A stretch of 64,000 nucleotides of DNA from Pampus argenteus. Its lineage: Eukaryota; Chordata; Actinopteri; Scombriformes; Stromateidae. This document shows positions 13,101 through 24,900 of the stretch, piece after piece. The notes below the pieces were generated by a model. The model had not been told where the DNA came from, did no database searches, and saw nothing but the letters and a program-made list of their open reading frames with translations. A program made the translations under genes and the position numbers. The first letter of the stretch is position 1; the number at the start of each line of letters is the position of its first letter. The stretch lies in assembly GCA_036937835.1 (NCBI GenBank), contig CM072878.1, forward strand, positions 10,478,501 to 10,542,500, in the 5' to 3' direction.

Positions 13101-16100
13101 GATGGTGTTTGCATATTATCCAAAGTAATAATTTTTGATTTAATGGTGACGGTAGATGAAGTCTACCGAAAGTTTATACCAAATTATAATGAGGTGGACA
13201 TAAATGTCTGAACAAACTTTAATGACAGTCCATCTGGTATTTGTTGAGACAATCCACTAAAAGCTACAAATGTCAAGAAAGAAATTCAATAGATAATTTA
13301 CACAGATTTCACGTAATGCTTTTATTTTTTATGATAATATTGGTATATAGATGAAAAAGCTGACATGAATGTATTTTAGTTACAATAATGAAAGTTTACA
13401 TGGATAAAAACAATCAACCCTCCATAGAGGTTAAATTCTGGTGTACGTTCAGACTGTTAAGTTGCTCCAGCTGCAGGGAGGTCTACCACAGGAACCAGTA
13501 CTCGCTCTATGAAAATGAGTATAAGAACAATTATTCATCAGCACGGCAAATGAATAACGTGATACAGAAGGTTAACAATATTGCAATCAATTAACTTTAC
13601 ACCTATCAATTTTCTTTCTTCACCTTGGCGTGAAGTCGTGTACGCAGCAAACTTTTTCTTGTAGTAGATGAATCCAGACGTCGTGAAGACAAAACCAAGC
13701 ATCAGACCGCACACTCCTACGACTATTTCATTTCTTTCTGATGCAGGAAGGGAGGAGTCTAAAATATGATATAAAGGAAAAGATGCTTTTATTTAAACGT
13801 CTTACATTTTTCGTTACTCTAAGTACAATTTGTATCACAGTAGCACACTTACCCCAGACCTGAATAAGTGGCTCAGAGAGGGTGACGTGTTTGACCATGC
13901 AGGTAATTGTTTCTCGAGGGGTCGGGGTGTACTCCAGGTAGGAGTGAATCTGGTATAACCAATCCCCATCAGACATCGAATCAGTAAAACTGACGCCTGA
14001 GGTCACTTTGTGCCCATCCCGCAACCATGTCACTTGGATTTGTTTTGGATAGAAGTTATAGGCACTGCACACAAGCATCGAGGCGTGTTTGCCACTAGGC
14101 CACTTTACTGAATTCAGCTTGATCTTTGGTACACTTGCAGCAAAAGTATCTGAAAGAAACAAATTCAACTTTGAATTTATGTTTTTATTTATTTATTTAT
14201 TTATGTATTTATTTATTTACCAGATTCCCTGAATAAACTCCACAAGGATAAACATACAAGTGATCAGAAAATCAGACAGGAAGTTTGTCCAGACTATGTC
14301 AATGTATCTGTATACTGAAAGGGAAACAAACCTGTCGTCTTATCTTATATTTTAGGTATATTAGATGGTTTGTTTAGCTGCATTGTAAATAGATGCACAG
14401 TATTACATGAGTTTCAATTCTAAAATGTTTACCCTAATTCTGTCACAACTTCAGCCAGCCTTTAGTTTTTCATTCACCTGTCTTCTGTTTTTCCACACTA
14501 ACTCTCATGTCATTTCAGACGCTGCCACTCCCCCCTGCTTCTTTGCCAGATTGTCTAGTGTGTTTTTCCCTAGCTATCCAGCAACCTTGACTACCCCGAT
14601 TCTGATCCTGCCTGCTCGTGTTTTGACCTGCCCTTTTGGACTTTGGACTTCCCTTTCTGCCTGCTCCTACTAGATTTGTTTGCCACGCAGACTGCTTTCT
14701 GGTTTGACCTCTGCTAGTCATTAAACTCTGTTTCTCCACCTGAACTGTTTCCTGTGTCGTGCTATTGGGTTCTTGCCTGCCGTTTTGTAACTCCTGACAG
14801 TACAATCTGGCCAAGAATGAACCCAGCCGACATGGAGAATGTAAAGCAGGAAATGGCAGCACAAGCTGCTGTTCTGTGCCAGCATGAGAAGCACCTTACC
14901 ACCATGGAGGTGGCTCTCCTGGAGGCTTCTGCACGCCACAACCAACATTTGGAGACCCTGAACAATCAGCAGCTCATGCAGCTCGGACAAACGCCAGCGG
15001 CTTCACCACCCACCAGTCCTCCTGTTCCCACTGCTCCGGGTTCAGAACCCCGCTTAAGTGCTCTGGAGCGCTTTTCTGGAGCTCCAGGTACCTGCCGCTC
15101 TTTTTTGACCTTGTGCAAGTTGACTTTTGAGCTTCAGCCCCTCACATATCCCACGGAGAGGTCAAGAGTGGCTTTCATGATCACCCAGCTTACTGGGCGG
15201 GCTCGGGACTGGGGCACCGCTGAGTGGGAGAAGCAGTCGGCCTTCTGTTTTTCTGTGACTGCCTTCTCTGAGGGTCTTCGGAAGGTGTTTGATCATGCTA
15301 CCCCTGGTCGAGAGGCCAGGATCCCATCGGTCCAGGCATTCATCCAGCGCTGTCGGCGCACCTGGCAACGGGCCCGTTCTACTCTTCTGCGTTCGTCCAA
15401 CAGGTACCAGAGAAATGCCAACCGTCGTCGAATCCCTGCACCATGCTACACTCCTGGCCAGAAGGTCTGGTTGTCCACACATGACCTCCCACTCCGGGTA
15501 GAGTCTAGGAAGTTGGCCCCTAGGTTTGTGGGCCCATTCTCCATCACTAAGGTCATCAACCCTGCTGCAGTCTGTCTCCGCCTTCCTCGCTCCATGAGAA
15601 TTCATCCCACCTTTCATGTCTCCAAAATCAAACCTGTAAGGGAGAGTCAGCTCCAGCCCTCCTCCAGACCCCCGCCACCCCCCCAGCTCATTGACGGAGG
15701 TCCTGCCTACTCTGTCCATCGTCTCATCAGGTCACGACGGCGGGGAAGGGGTTTTCAATACCTGGTTGATTGGGAGGGCTACGGCCCTGAGGAGCGTTCA
15801 TGGGTTCCAGCTTGTAACATCTTGGACCCTGATCTCATCTCAGCGTTCCATAGGGACCATCCTGACCAGCCCGGTGGGACGTCAGGGGCCGTCCCTAGAA
15901 GGGGGGGTTCTGTCACAACTTTAGCCAGCCTTTAGTTTTTCATTCACCTGTCTTCTGTTTTTCCACACTAACTCTCATGTCATTTCAGACGCTGCCACTC
16001 CCCCCTGCTCTGCATTAACCGCTGAGTTCATTCACCTGGCTTGCCCCACCTCCACTCACCTGCTCCTCATCAGCTAATCAGCCCCACAGTATATGTACCA

Positions 16101-19100
16101 GTCCACTTCCCTCAGTTCTTTGCCAGATTGTCTAGTGTGTTTTTTCCTAGCTATCCAGCAACTTTGACTACCCCGATTCTGATCCTGCCTGCTCGTGTTT
16201 TGACCTGCCCTTTTGGACTTTGGACCTCCCTTTCTGCCTGCTCCTACTAGATTTGTTTGCCACGCGGACTGCTTTCTGGTTTGACCTCTGCTAGTCATTA
16301 AACTCTGTTTCTCCACCTGAACTGTTTCCTGTGTCGTGCTATTGGGTTCTTGCCTGCCGTTTTGTAACTCCTGACAAATTCAACAAACGTGAGAACGAGT
16401 CCCGACAATTTGCCTGTGATGATTTTGCCGTGCTAAATAATTGATATGGCAATATATTGTGACGCTACCTCCTGCAATATGTCAGTGATGCATTATGTCT
16501 CGACGGGGTGGTTATGGAGGTGAGTAAGGTTAGAAAGAGGAGCATGAACACTGTGGTGGACAATAGAGTTGCAATTCAATTGTATTCAAAGTCGAACTTT
16601 GCTAATTCGTAGACTTTTAATTCAAATTGAATTTGTATGAAGATGAATACAGTCTTGCAGAGTTGTTAGCGTGGCTGTAGACTCTTAGTTTTGTTCTCTT
16701 CGGATATAAACATAGTTACGGCCTCAGACGTTTATGCTCTAAAATAATATATTAGCATATTTCAGATTAATCTGTACTGTGATACAATAGTGTTCATGGG
16801 CAAAATATCATGGTAGTATTGTATTGTGAGTTATGCTTAACATTCCCAAATGTGCCTTGCCTATTACATTCTAGTTAAAGTAATCTGAAGAGAAAATGCT
16901 CTTACCTGCTTGACGGATGATGCCTACATTGTGTGTACACAGTGTCACCTTTTCAAACGCTCTAGTTAATGCATCAAAGGGATCGTCATTCCAGCCTTTT
17001 GCAAGCTCGATTGCATGAGCTGTGAATCCTGTCCAGTTGCCTCGTGTGCTGTTGTACTGCATCATTAATTTCTTGTTAAAGTAATTCGTAATGACATACT
17101 CTATATCGTTGAAGTCTGGACCCTTGAATATACAACATCCATTGACTTGTGAAAAATCTTCATCGGAGAAAACTGTAATAAACAGAGGGAAATGTATTAT
17201 GTCATATGAATTACTATAGCGATCACCGCAATCTGACATTTCACTGCATGCATTCAAGTAGAAGAGTTATTAACTTAAGTAGTTAACTTACCCGGACTGA
17301 AAAGAGACAAAAACACGCACACAAAAAAATTGAGACTGTGCATGTTTTCACATGTATAGGAAACTACAGGAAGAAAGATTTTCTGATGTGGAGCATTTAT
17401 GTGTTCACAGGTACACGGAAGTAGTTAATGGTATGTGGTAACTGGTATGTCAACAAAGTCAAAAACACACTCAGCTTTTGCTGAATTAAAACTCCCTGTA
17501 CTGTATATTCATTAGTATGAGTAATCGTAGTCCTGATTTTTATTAACTATTGCTAAATTTATGTTAAGGATCTATGGTATGGTTAAGTGTCATTACAATT
17601 GAGACATTTTATCACTAGCATGTGAATGAATGTGTGTGTCTGTGTATAGTAAGTTCAAGGATTTTCCTTGCTCAAACCGATAACTGAAGCAATAATACTA
17701 CAATAATAATAATAATAATAATAATGACGCTCATGAATTATTTCTCCATGTGCTCTTTGTGACACTCGAGATATAACATAAATATACACGTGAGAAGAAG
17801 GTAAGTGCTGCATGAGTAGCCGGAAGTGGAAAAATCTGGAAGAATTTTGTCTTCCCCTCATCAGTGCTCATATAGCGCTAAATAATCAACACGGTGGATT
17901 ACACATATCTAGACACTTTAAAATCTGATGATTTCAACACAGCGCTGAAACAAGGCATCTGGTAAATGTGGTTGAGAAGTCAATAATTAGCTGTTAATAA
18001 TTTACATATGTTCGTACTGCATATTCTGTAGACTCAGGAGTCATCAAAATGACTAAGATGAGAAAATGTTGATCTTTATTATATGGTGGTTATATATACA
18101 TACATACAGTATACACTTGTACAGTTGAAGCTCAAAGACTGGCAATCAGTGGTGTTTATTTCAAGGTAAAAGTGATAAATAAATATTGGTAAATTGTAAA
18201 CTGATAACATAAACGATAATCAAATCATTACCAAGTGAAAACGCAATTAATTGGTAGCGGACAGCTGAGAAGTGACAGGAAACAACAGAACTGAGAAAGG
18301 AGAAATGCAACAAAGGTCCCTGGTAAGGACAGTATGCTCAGACCACTAAGCCACCAGGATGCTGTGATAATGTTTTCCTTTAAAAAAAAAGAAGATTCCT
18401 GCTGCAAACCCAAGAAGTCCGAGACTCAGGCCGAGTCCGCAGAAGACAGCTGCGCCAACAGTAGTCTCATTTATATCAACCTCTGTGAAGGACAGGAGAA
18501 AACAGGCTTTTACTGTCAACCTTCAAAATATTCTTAATCTGAAGTAAAGCTAAAAAAAAAACTAATATGATTTCTGAATTGATTGACTGCTATATTTATC
18601 TATTAGGACAGTAACAAGAAGCATATTTGTTCTCACGCCAAAACTTGGTCTGAGCTTCCTCCAGCGCCTCGTGCTCCACAGTGCAGGCGTAGATGTCTCC
18701 TTCATGCGGGACAAAGTCCAGGGTGGACAGAACATAAAACGTCCCGTCATGATTGGCTAAGCATCTGATAGAAGGATCTTCCACTGTTACTTCTACGTCA
18801 TTCTTGGTCCACTTTATGTTGATTTTGGGAGGGAAGAAATGGTTGATGAAGCAGATGAGAGTATTCCCTTCATCCTTTACCACTTCATCTTTTGGGTAAA
18901 CGATGACTTCTGGTGCTTCTGTGTTTTTAAATGAATACATAATCATGTTAATATCTCTTTGTAAAAAAAAAAAAAGTAAATGGTGAACCTAAAAAATCCA
19001 TATGCTGAGTATTTACACTTACCTTTAACCTTTGTTGTAGCGTACGTGTCCGGTTTCCATCTGGATATGTCACTCCTGCATGTAGTTCGGTAATGTAATG

Positions 19101-21911
19101 CATAATCGTAGGCATGGGCAACATGAAAGATTATAGGGATCTTGCTCTCCCAGTCAAGAGCTCCTTTTTTAAAGTCTGCGTGATAAACTTCGTCCCCGTC
19201 CAGTGTCACAGAGATTTGAGTATCAGTCGAGTCAAAACACCCAATACTATGACAAAGTTCGCGTATTCCTAGGAAAATGTAAGAGTCCATATATAAATAC
19301 AGCAACTGTTTATAATATTCACTACGGATGAATGCGTAAATGAGTCAGTTTGGTTGCAGCTAGCCTTACATCAACCAAAACCTATCTTTCAATGCAAATG
19401 CAACTGTAATAGGGAAACAGCCGTACTTACTTTGTGCATAGATGTAAAAAGCTCCTGAGAAAATGAGTACAGCTTTGAAGTACATATTTTCCAGTCTGTT
19501 CTCTGTGAAAACATGAGACTTCTAAATCGAAGGCGATGTCAAGTCGGGGGGGAGGAGGAGAGTCCAGTAAGGCTAGTTGAACCACTTTCACTAAGTAAGG
19601 CACCATAAAGATAACAATGAACGCATCCGCAACTAAAATAATAATAATAAATTCCATAACTGTGGGTAGTTTTTTTTTCATTCAAACCCGACGAGACATT
19701 GTATCACTAGCCAGTGATTGTGTGCCTGCACCGACTGTTAGTTGAACAACTCATTTCAAATGCCAGATTACAGTGAATAAATAATGACATTACATTTCAT
19801 TAACATAAAACATACAAATATGGCCACTCAGAGTTGCAACGACTACCGCTAATACAGTAGTTTCCCCCAACTGTGTAACGAAAACATAAAAAAAAAAAAA
19901 GTTATTGTATGACAAAACACATGAAGGATTGTGTTTGCTTTCTTTATTTGACCTTTATTCACATCCTCATATTTTCACAGGCTTCTCGCATCACAGGTTA
20001 AAAAGTTTCCTCTTTCAGAACAGGTGAAAATCCCAGTCGATCAGATTTCACATATTTACTGTGTCTGTACACACACACACACACACACACACAGTTACAA
20101 GTGAGTCTTCATCAGTAGCACTCAGCATTGAAGTATTTAATCAGGAATTAGTCGCTTGATGAATTATAGCTCTGATGGGAGAGGAGAGTACGAGACACGT
20201 TGAGCCTTTTTTTGTTTGGATGGATCTAGATTAAGCAGTCGCTGGATTTGCATCAATTAGCTAAAGGTTGTGTTCATGTGCCTGTGAACCTGAACACTAA
20301 CACACATTAACACACTTGTATTAGAGTCTGTACCGCTGTACCTTTGTCTTCAAGATAAATTGTGATTCAGAAAATTTAATTTCAGTATTACTGTAAGACC
20401 CAGTGAAGTTTTAATCAAAAACCTTAAAGCAATTGTATAATGTAGAATTGTGACTTTTTATTTCCCACATCATTTTTTTCTCTCTGCTGCTTTAGTACAA
20501 TAACATGCCAATGATTTAATGCAGGTTTGCATGAGGAACTGAATTCGATGTAACAGGACATTTCATCTGATAACTTTTTCCACTGTAAATACTGCATGTC
20601 CTCATTTCTCCTTCTCACACTGAGAAGAAAATAACTGGTTCATTGTCCACTTGATGGCAATGTCTATGTTTTTCTATGTGTTAAAATACAGAAAAGGCAC
20701 ACACACACACACACACACACACACATCCTCAGACCATCTGGATGAGGTGAACTTTCTGGCTTCGCTGCCCCATTTTCAACAGCTGTTCATCAGATTTTAA
20801 AAACACATTAAAAAAAAAATCATTAAAAGTACATGCATATTTTTTTTATCAAAATACTTTATTGTGAGGTGACAATTTGTCTCACTAATTGTAGCAAACA
20901 CTCGTCCTCTGTTGTTTTTTTTATTAGGAAAAAACACTGGTTGTATGGGTCAGTTGGGTTCAAATCTACACACACACACACACACATCTATACACACACA
21001 AACCTTGACACGCACATGCACACTGCACACATACAGGAGGCCACTTCATCCTCAAAGAGATTTCTAATCAGTTGTGAGCTGCTGATATTTCTATAGCAAC
21101 CAGGGTAGCTTGTCCCTGCACACCATGTATCTCTGCACACACCCCCATAGTGTAGATAGGATTATACATCGATGTGTGTCATGGTCAATATGTTAAACCC
21201 TTGAGATGTTGTATCCACCCAGGACTCATAGTTTACCAAGAAGAGGCTCATTTTGCTGTGAAGCAGTCATTTGACATACTGTGACTTTGATACAGAATCT
21301 ACAGAGCGACTTGTGAGAAGGTAAATGACACATGCAGAGACTGTTATAGGTTGGAAGCTGATTGAGTTTATGCCAGTTAGAGTATGTAGTCAACATCTTC
21401 TAGTTAACCTTTGAAAGTGAACCTCTTTCAAAGGATCACTTGATATTTATGTGGCTCATTGACTGAATCAGTCAAATCTCTTGCTTTTATTTGCCAGAAT
21501 ATAATATAAAATATAAACAGTGGGCATTGAGACATTGTGTATAAAGGTAACAGGTCACATGAACATAGAAACAGATGAAGACTAATTAGCGTCACTCTCC
21601 ATTATCATATAATGTTCACATACAATCTATCACCAATCAGAGTGCAGAATTGTGATCACATTATAGTGCGGCACGTCCAGCTGCTCCCCTTTCTCGTGCC
21701 GCATCGCTCCTGCCACCTGTCCCATAACTCTACTGACTCACTCGCTATGTGTCAGTGCAGCTTCTATTCTCAGTAGCCATTGTCTCTTCTTGTTTGGACA
21801 GGATGTTGACAGTAAGTAAGGTTTAGGGTGACAGGAAGAGAGGAAGTTGGGTACAGGGAGAAATGGAGGGACAGGTGATTAAGAGTTTCCTGGACTGATG
21901 TTGTGAATGTA

Positions 21912-21942
<31 letters not shown>

Positions 21943-24900
21943 TGCATGCATTTTCACACCAGTGTTGGACTCACAAAGACTGTTATCCTGGTGTAAAGCC
22001 AGTTTAAACCATCGACACTCCAACAAATGAAAAAAAAATAGAAACGATATATTTGCTAATTTGGTTTATTTTGTTCCCTCATTACAAATTCAGATTTGTT
22101 TGATCTTAGGAAGCTTAATTTCCAAGCCCTTCACTTACAACTTGAAGCACCTGAATGCACATGGGGTCAGTTTCTCTTCTAATAATATTAATCAGCCTCA
22201 GTAAGACCCAACATTTCTAATAAGATGAAAGCACTGATGAGTGGCCCCTTACACAACAACTCTCAGGTGCTCCTAACTGAGATCTGGTTCAAGCTACACC
22301 CAGACATTATATGTGAGTGGCCATATTTACTTTGGTGATACCGCATGTCTTCAATCCCAGCTATACGGCATTATGGATAAAAGTATATATTCCACAGATT
22401 ATTAACTAATCACAGTGCAGCTACGTACTTACAACAATCACATGCTCTCTCCCTCCTCATCAGCTCTTAGTTTGTATTGATCATTTATCGGTGATACTTC
22501 TGTCTACTTCTGTCTGTATCCAAATGTTATTAAATTCTCTGCCAAACAGTTTCTGGACCACTTTCTTCATTCAAAACATCTCAAGTCACCAGCACTAGAT
22601 AATTCATTATTTAAGGGCATGCATAGTTTGTAAGGACGAAATCTGTTATCAGCAGTGCTTGTGTAAGTCTATGTCTCAGTCCAATATCATCTTGTCTTAT
22701 CATCCACTTTTTGTATGTATTTAAATAAAAATAAATATTGCATAATAACACAAGGAAGACATTACTCAAGGACAAACACTTCACTGTGTGTGTGTGTGTG
22801 CATGTGACAATTTGTGTTTCTAAATGCTATTATTGACTCCCATCACTCTCCGTTTCATTTGCGAGGCAGCCATATGTCCCTATTAATCACCATGTTTGAC
22901 TGCTGTTCTTCTCTGCTCACCTCTTCTCTTTGTGTTTTTTCCTTTATTGACAGTGTCCCTAAAAGCTCATAAACATGCGCTGTGTGTTCTCGGTTTCAGT
23001 CAATATTTAAGTCTCCTTCAGTCCTAACTAGGTTCAATCGCATGTTTAAATGCTTTGCTTTTTGTCATAGTGACACATGAATGGGCTTTCTCTCCCCCCC
23101 CTCAGGACCCACTTTTTCATTACTCACCTGTCCCTTATTCCCACAACCTACAGTCACCTGACCAACTGTTTCTGCACATCTACTCTTAATTTAGTCCTTA
23201 GATTTCAGCTATAAATAGAAAACTGTTGACGCTCTATGTATGCTGGGTTATTAATGTTGCTGTGTAGCCATTTCGGCCCTGCCCACATTTAACCTTGTCA
23301 CAACCTCTCTGTAAACTGCCTCATGTGCTTTACTGTTCCTTACTCATCTACACATGAAACACAGGTTTTCAGTGTCCTTCATGGTCCAGGATCTTAAGAG
23401 CATCTGATTTTCTAGAGAGCATGCCAATGCAAATACCAAACGTGATGCATGAGAGTTTCCCAGCTGAACTCAGACCACTGGAAAGAAAGCACGCTATGCT
23501 TTCTTGGAAATCATCAGGTCACCATCATCGGTTAATATTTATCGATATCTTTGGTACCATCCAACTAGCAGACAAAGTAACTATTTTTCAGTATAGTGCA
23601 TTTTTACTTAAACCCATAAAAACTGTGCTATTGCCTGCTAAACCTGTAGTGTTGTGTTTAATTGTGTTCTTGTAGGAAGCGAGAGGAGAGAAACACATTT
23701 ACAAGAAGAGCCAGACAGCCCATAAATAAAACACAGAATATGTAGACATCGTGTAAGTGTAAACACATCCCTGCTCTCACTTTGCTGTATAACATCCCGT
23801 TCAAATTATGGTTTAAGAGGCTGGAGAGACAAAACATATTGCGTTCATTGACTGCAGCTGCCATCGTTACCCCAAAAAAATTAGCCCTGCGACCACAGTT
23901 TAAATCACTGATGAGTGTAATGTCGGTGTTGCAGGACCCCAAAATAAAACACAACAGCCAGGCTCAGAACGAGCGGTTCTCAGCTGGACAAGCTCCGGAA
24001 AAAAACTGCTTTAACAGAGCTGTACTGTATCTGATATAAAGTGTGTGAGAAAAGCCTAGAAGATACCACCCGGGTTTCAATTATCTGCACAGCGGGGAAC
24101 CATTCAGTGCCGTCCTATGAGCTGAATAACCATAGAGGTCAGGAAAATAGAAGCAATTCAACTTATGCTATGCAGATATTTATTCAGACAGGCTGCAGGT
24201 AGAGAACTGTCTGATTTTTGAACATTTGAGTCAAAAGTGTTGAATGAAGTATGATAGTGTCTGGACTGATGGGTCTGCTGGTTTGACAGTCTTCCTGTAA
24301 TGTAAACATCATGGAGAGCGAGCAACAGAAAGAACATGACAATGTCCCTCTTCCCTTTAAAGCACGCTGCTCCGAAGCTCATTACTCAAGAGCTCACACA
24401 CAATGATCACACGAACAATGAAAATAATTCTGCTGCTCAGGTGCTGAGACCAGTGAATGGTTAATTAATTGCAGAGGAAACTGAATAGTAATTAACGAGG
24501 CAGTGCGAATCTATGAATCTATAGCTGTTTTATTTGATACTGAACTGATTATTAGGTAAAGTAGCAACGTGTCTCTGTAGAAAAGGAATACATTGCAGCG
24601 TATCGGTTTCGAAGCATATTCGAGAACATTCACAGAATAAAAATAATCAGTCAGAAAACAATGAATTCACCTGAAAATAGAAACATTGAAAGAATCAAAT
24701 GTGCTTTGTAGTTAGGTTTATTTTTTTTGTCTGGACCGAGGGGGAATAAAACAACGCACATTATTTTTAGTTCTTGTTGCAGCTCGTGTTCACACTGGCA
24801 CACAGTCAGGTGGTGAGCGGCCTAAATGTTACCATGGTTACCAAAAGATTTCCATAGATACTGTATATGTGCTCCTTTTCAGGTCACGTCTGAGGTCTCC

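Larger units (their letters stand above)
6379..13456. other. pitpnc1 intron 1, part downstream of the MHC genes
   Basis: Seven kilobases of intron between the end of the class II beta gene and pitpnc1 exon 2. They contain CA/TG microsatellites at 7080-7121 and 9905-9930 and a degenerate LTR-like patch near 12.6 kb. The scattered ORFs on both strands match no family I recognise and follow low-complexity DNA. Confidence 0.7.
14441..16376 (+). mobile_element. Internally deleted Ty3/Gypsy chromovirus (sushi/Tf1 type) with two LTRs
   Basis: A 1936-bp element bounded by LTRs of 359 and 466 bp that begin TGTCACAACTT and end CTCCTGACA, and flanked by the perfect 5-bp duplication AATTC. The internal part is only 1111 bp. 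It keeps Gag and the end of integrase with a chromodomain and lacks protease, reverse transcriptase, RNase H and the integrase core, so it cannot move alone. The aligned LTR parts differ at five positions that I can count, so insertion is fairly recent. It lies in intron 2 of the class II beta gene, antisense to it. Confidence 0.93.

Noticed and set aside
13388..13594. A 68-codon plus-strand frame.
   Set aside because: Antisense of the class II beta tail exon and 3' region.
15162..15719. A 185-codon minus-strand frame inside the LTR element.
   Set aside because: Antisense shadow of the GC-rich Gag-integrase frame on the plus strand.
23090..23360. Pyrimidine-rich patch with TCACCTGTCC resembling an LTR.
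   Set aside because: Too few matching blocks and no ends; left as a weak mention only.
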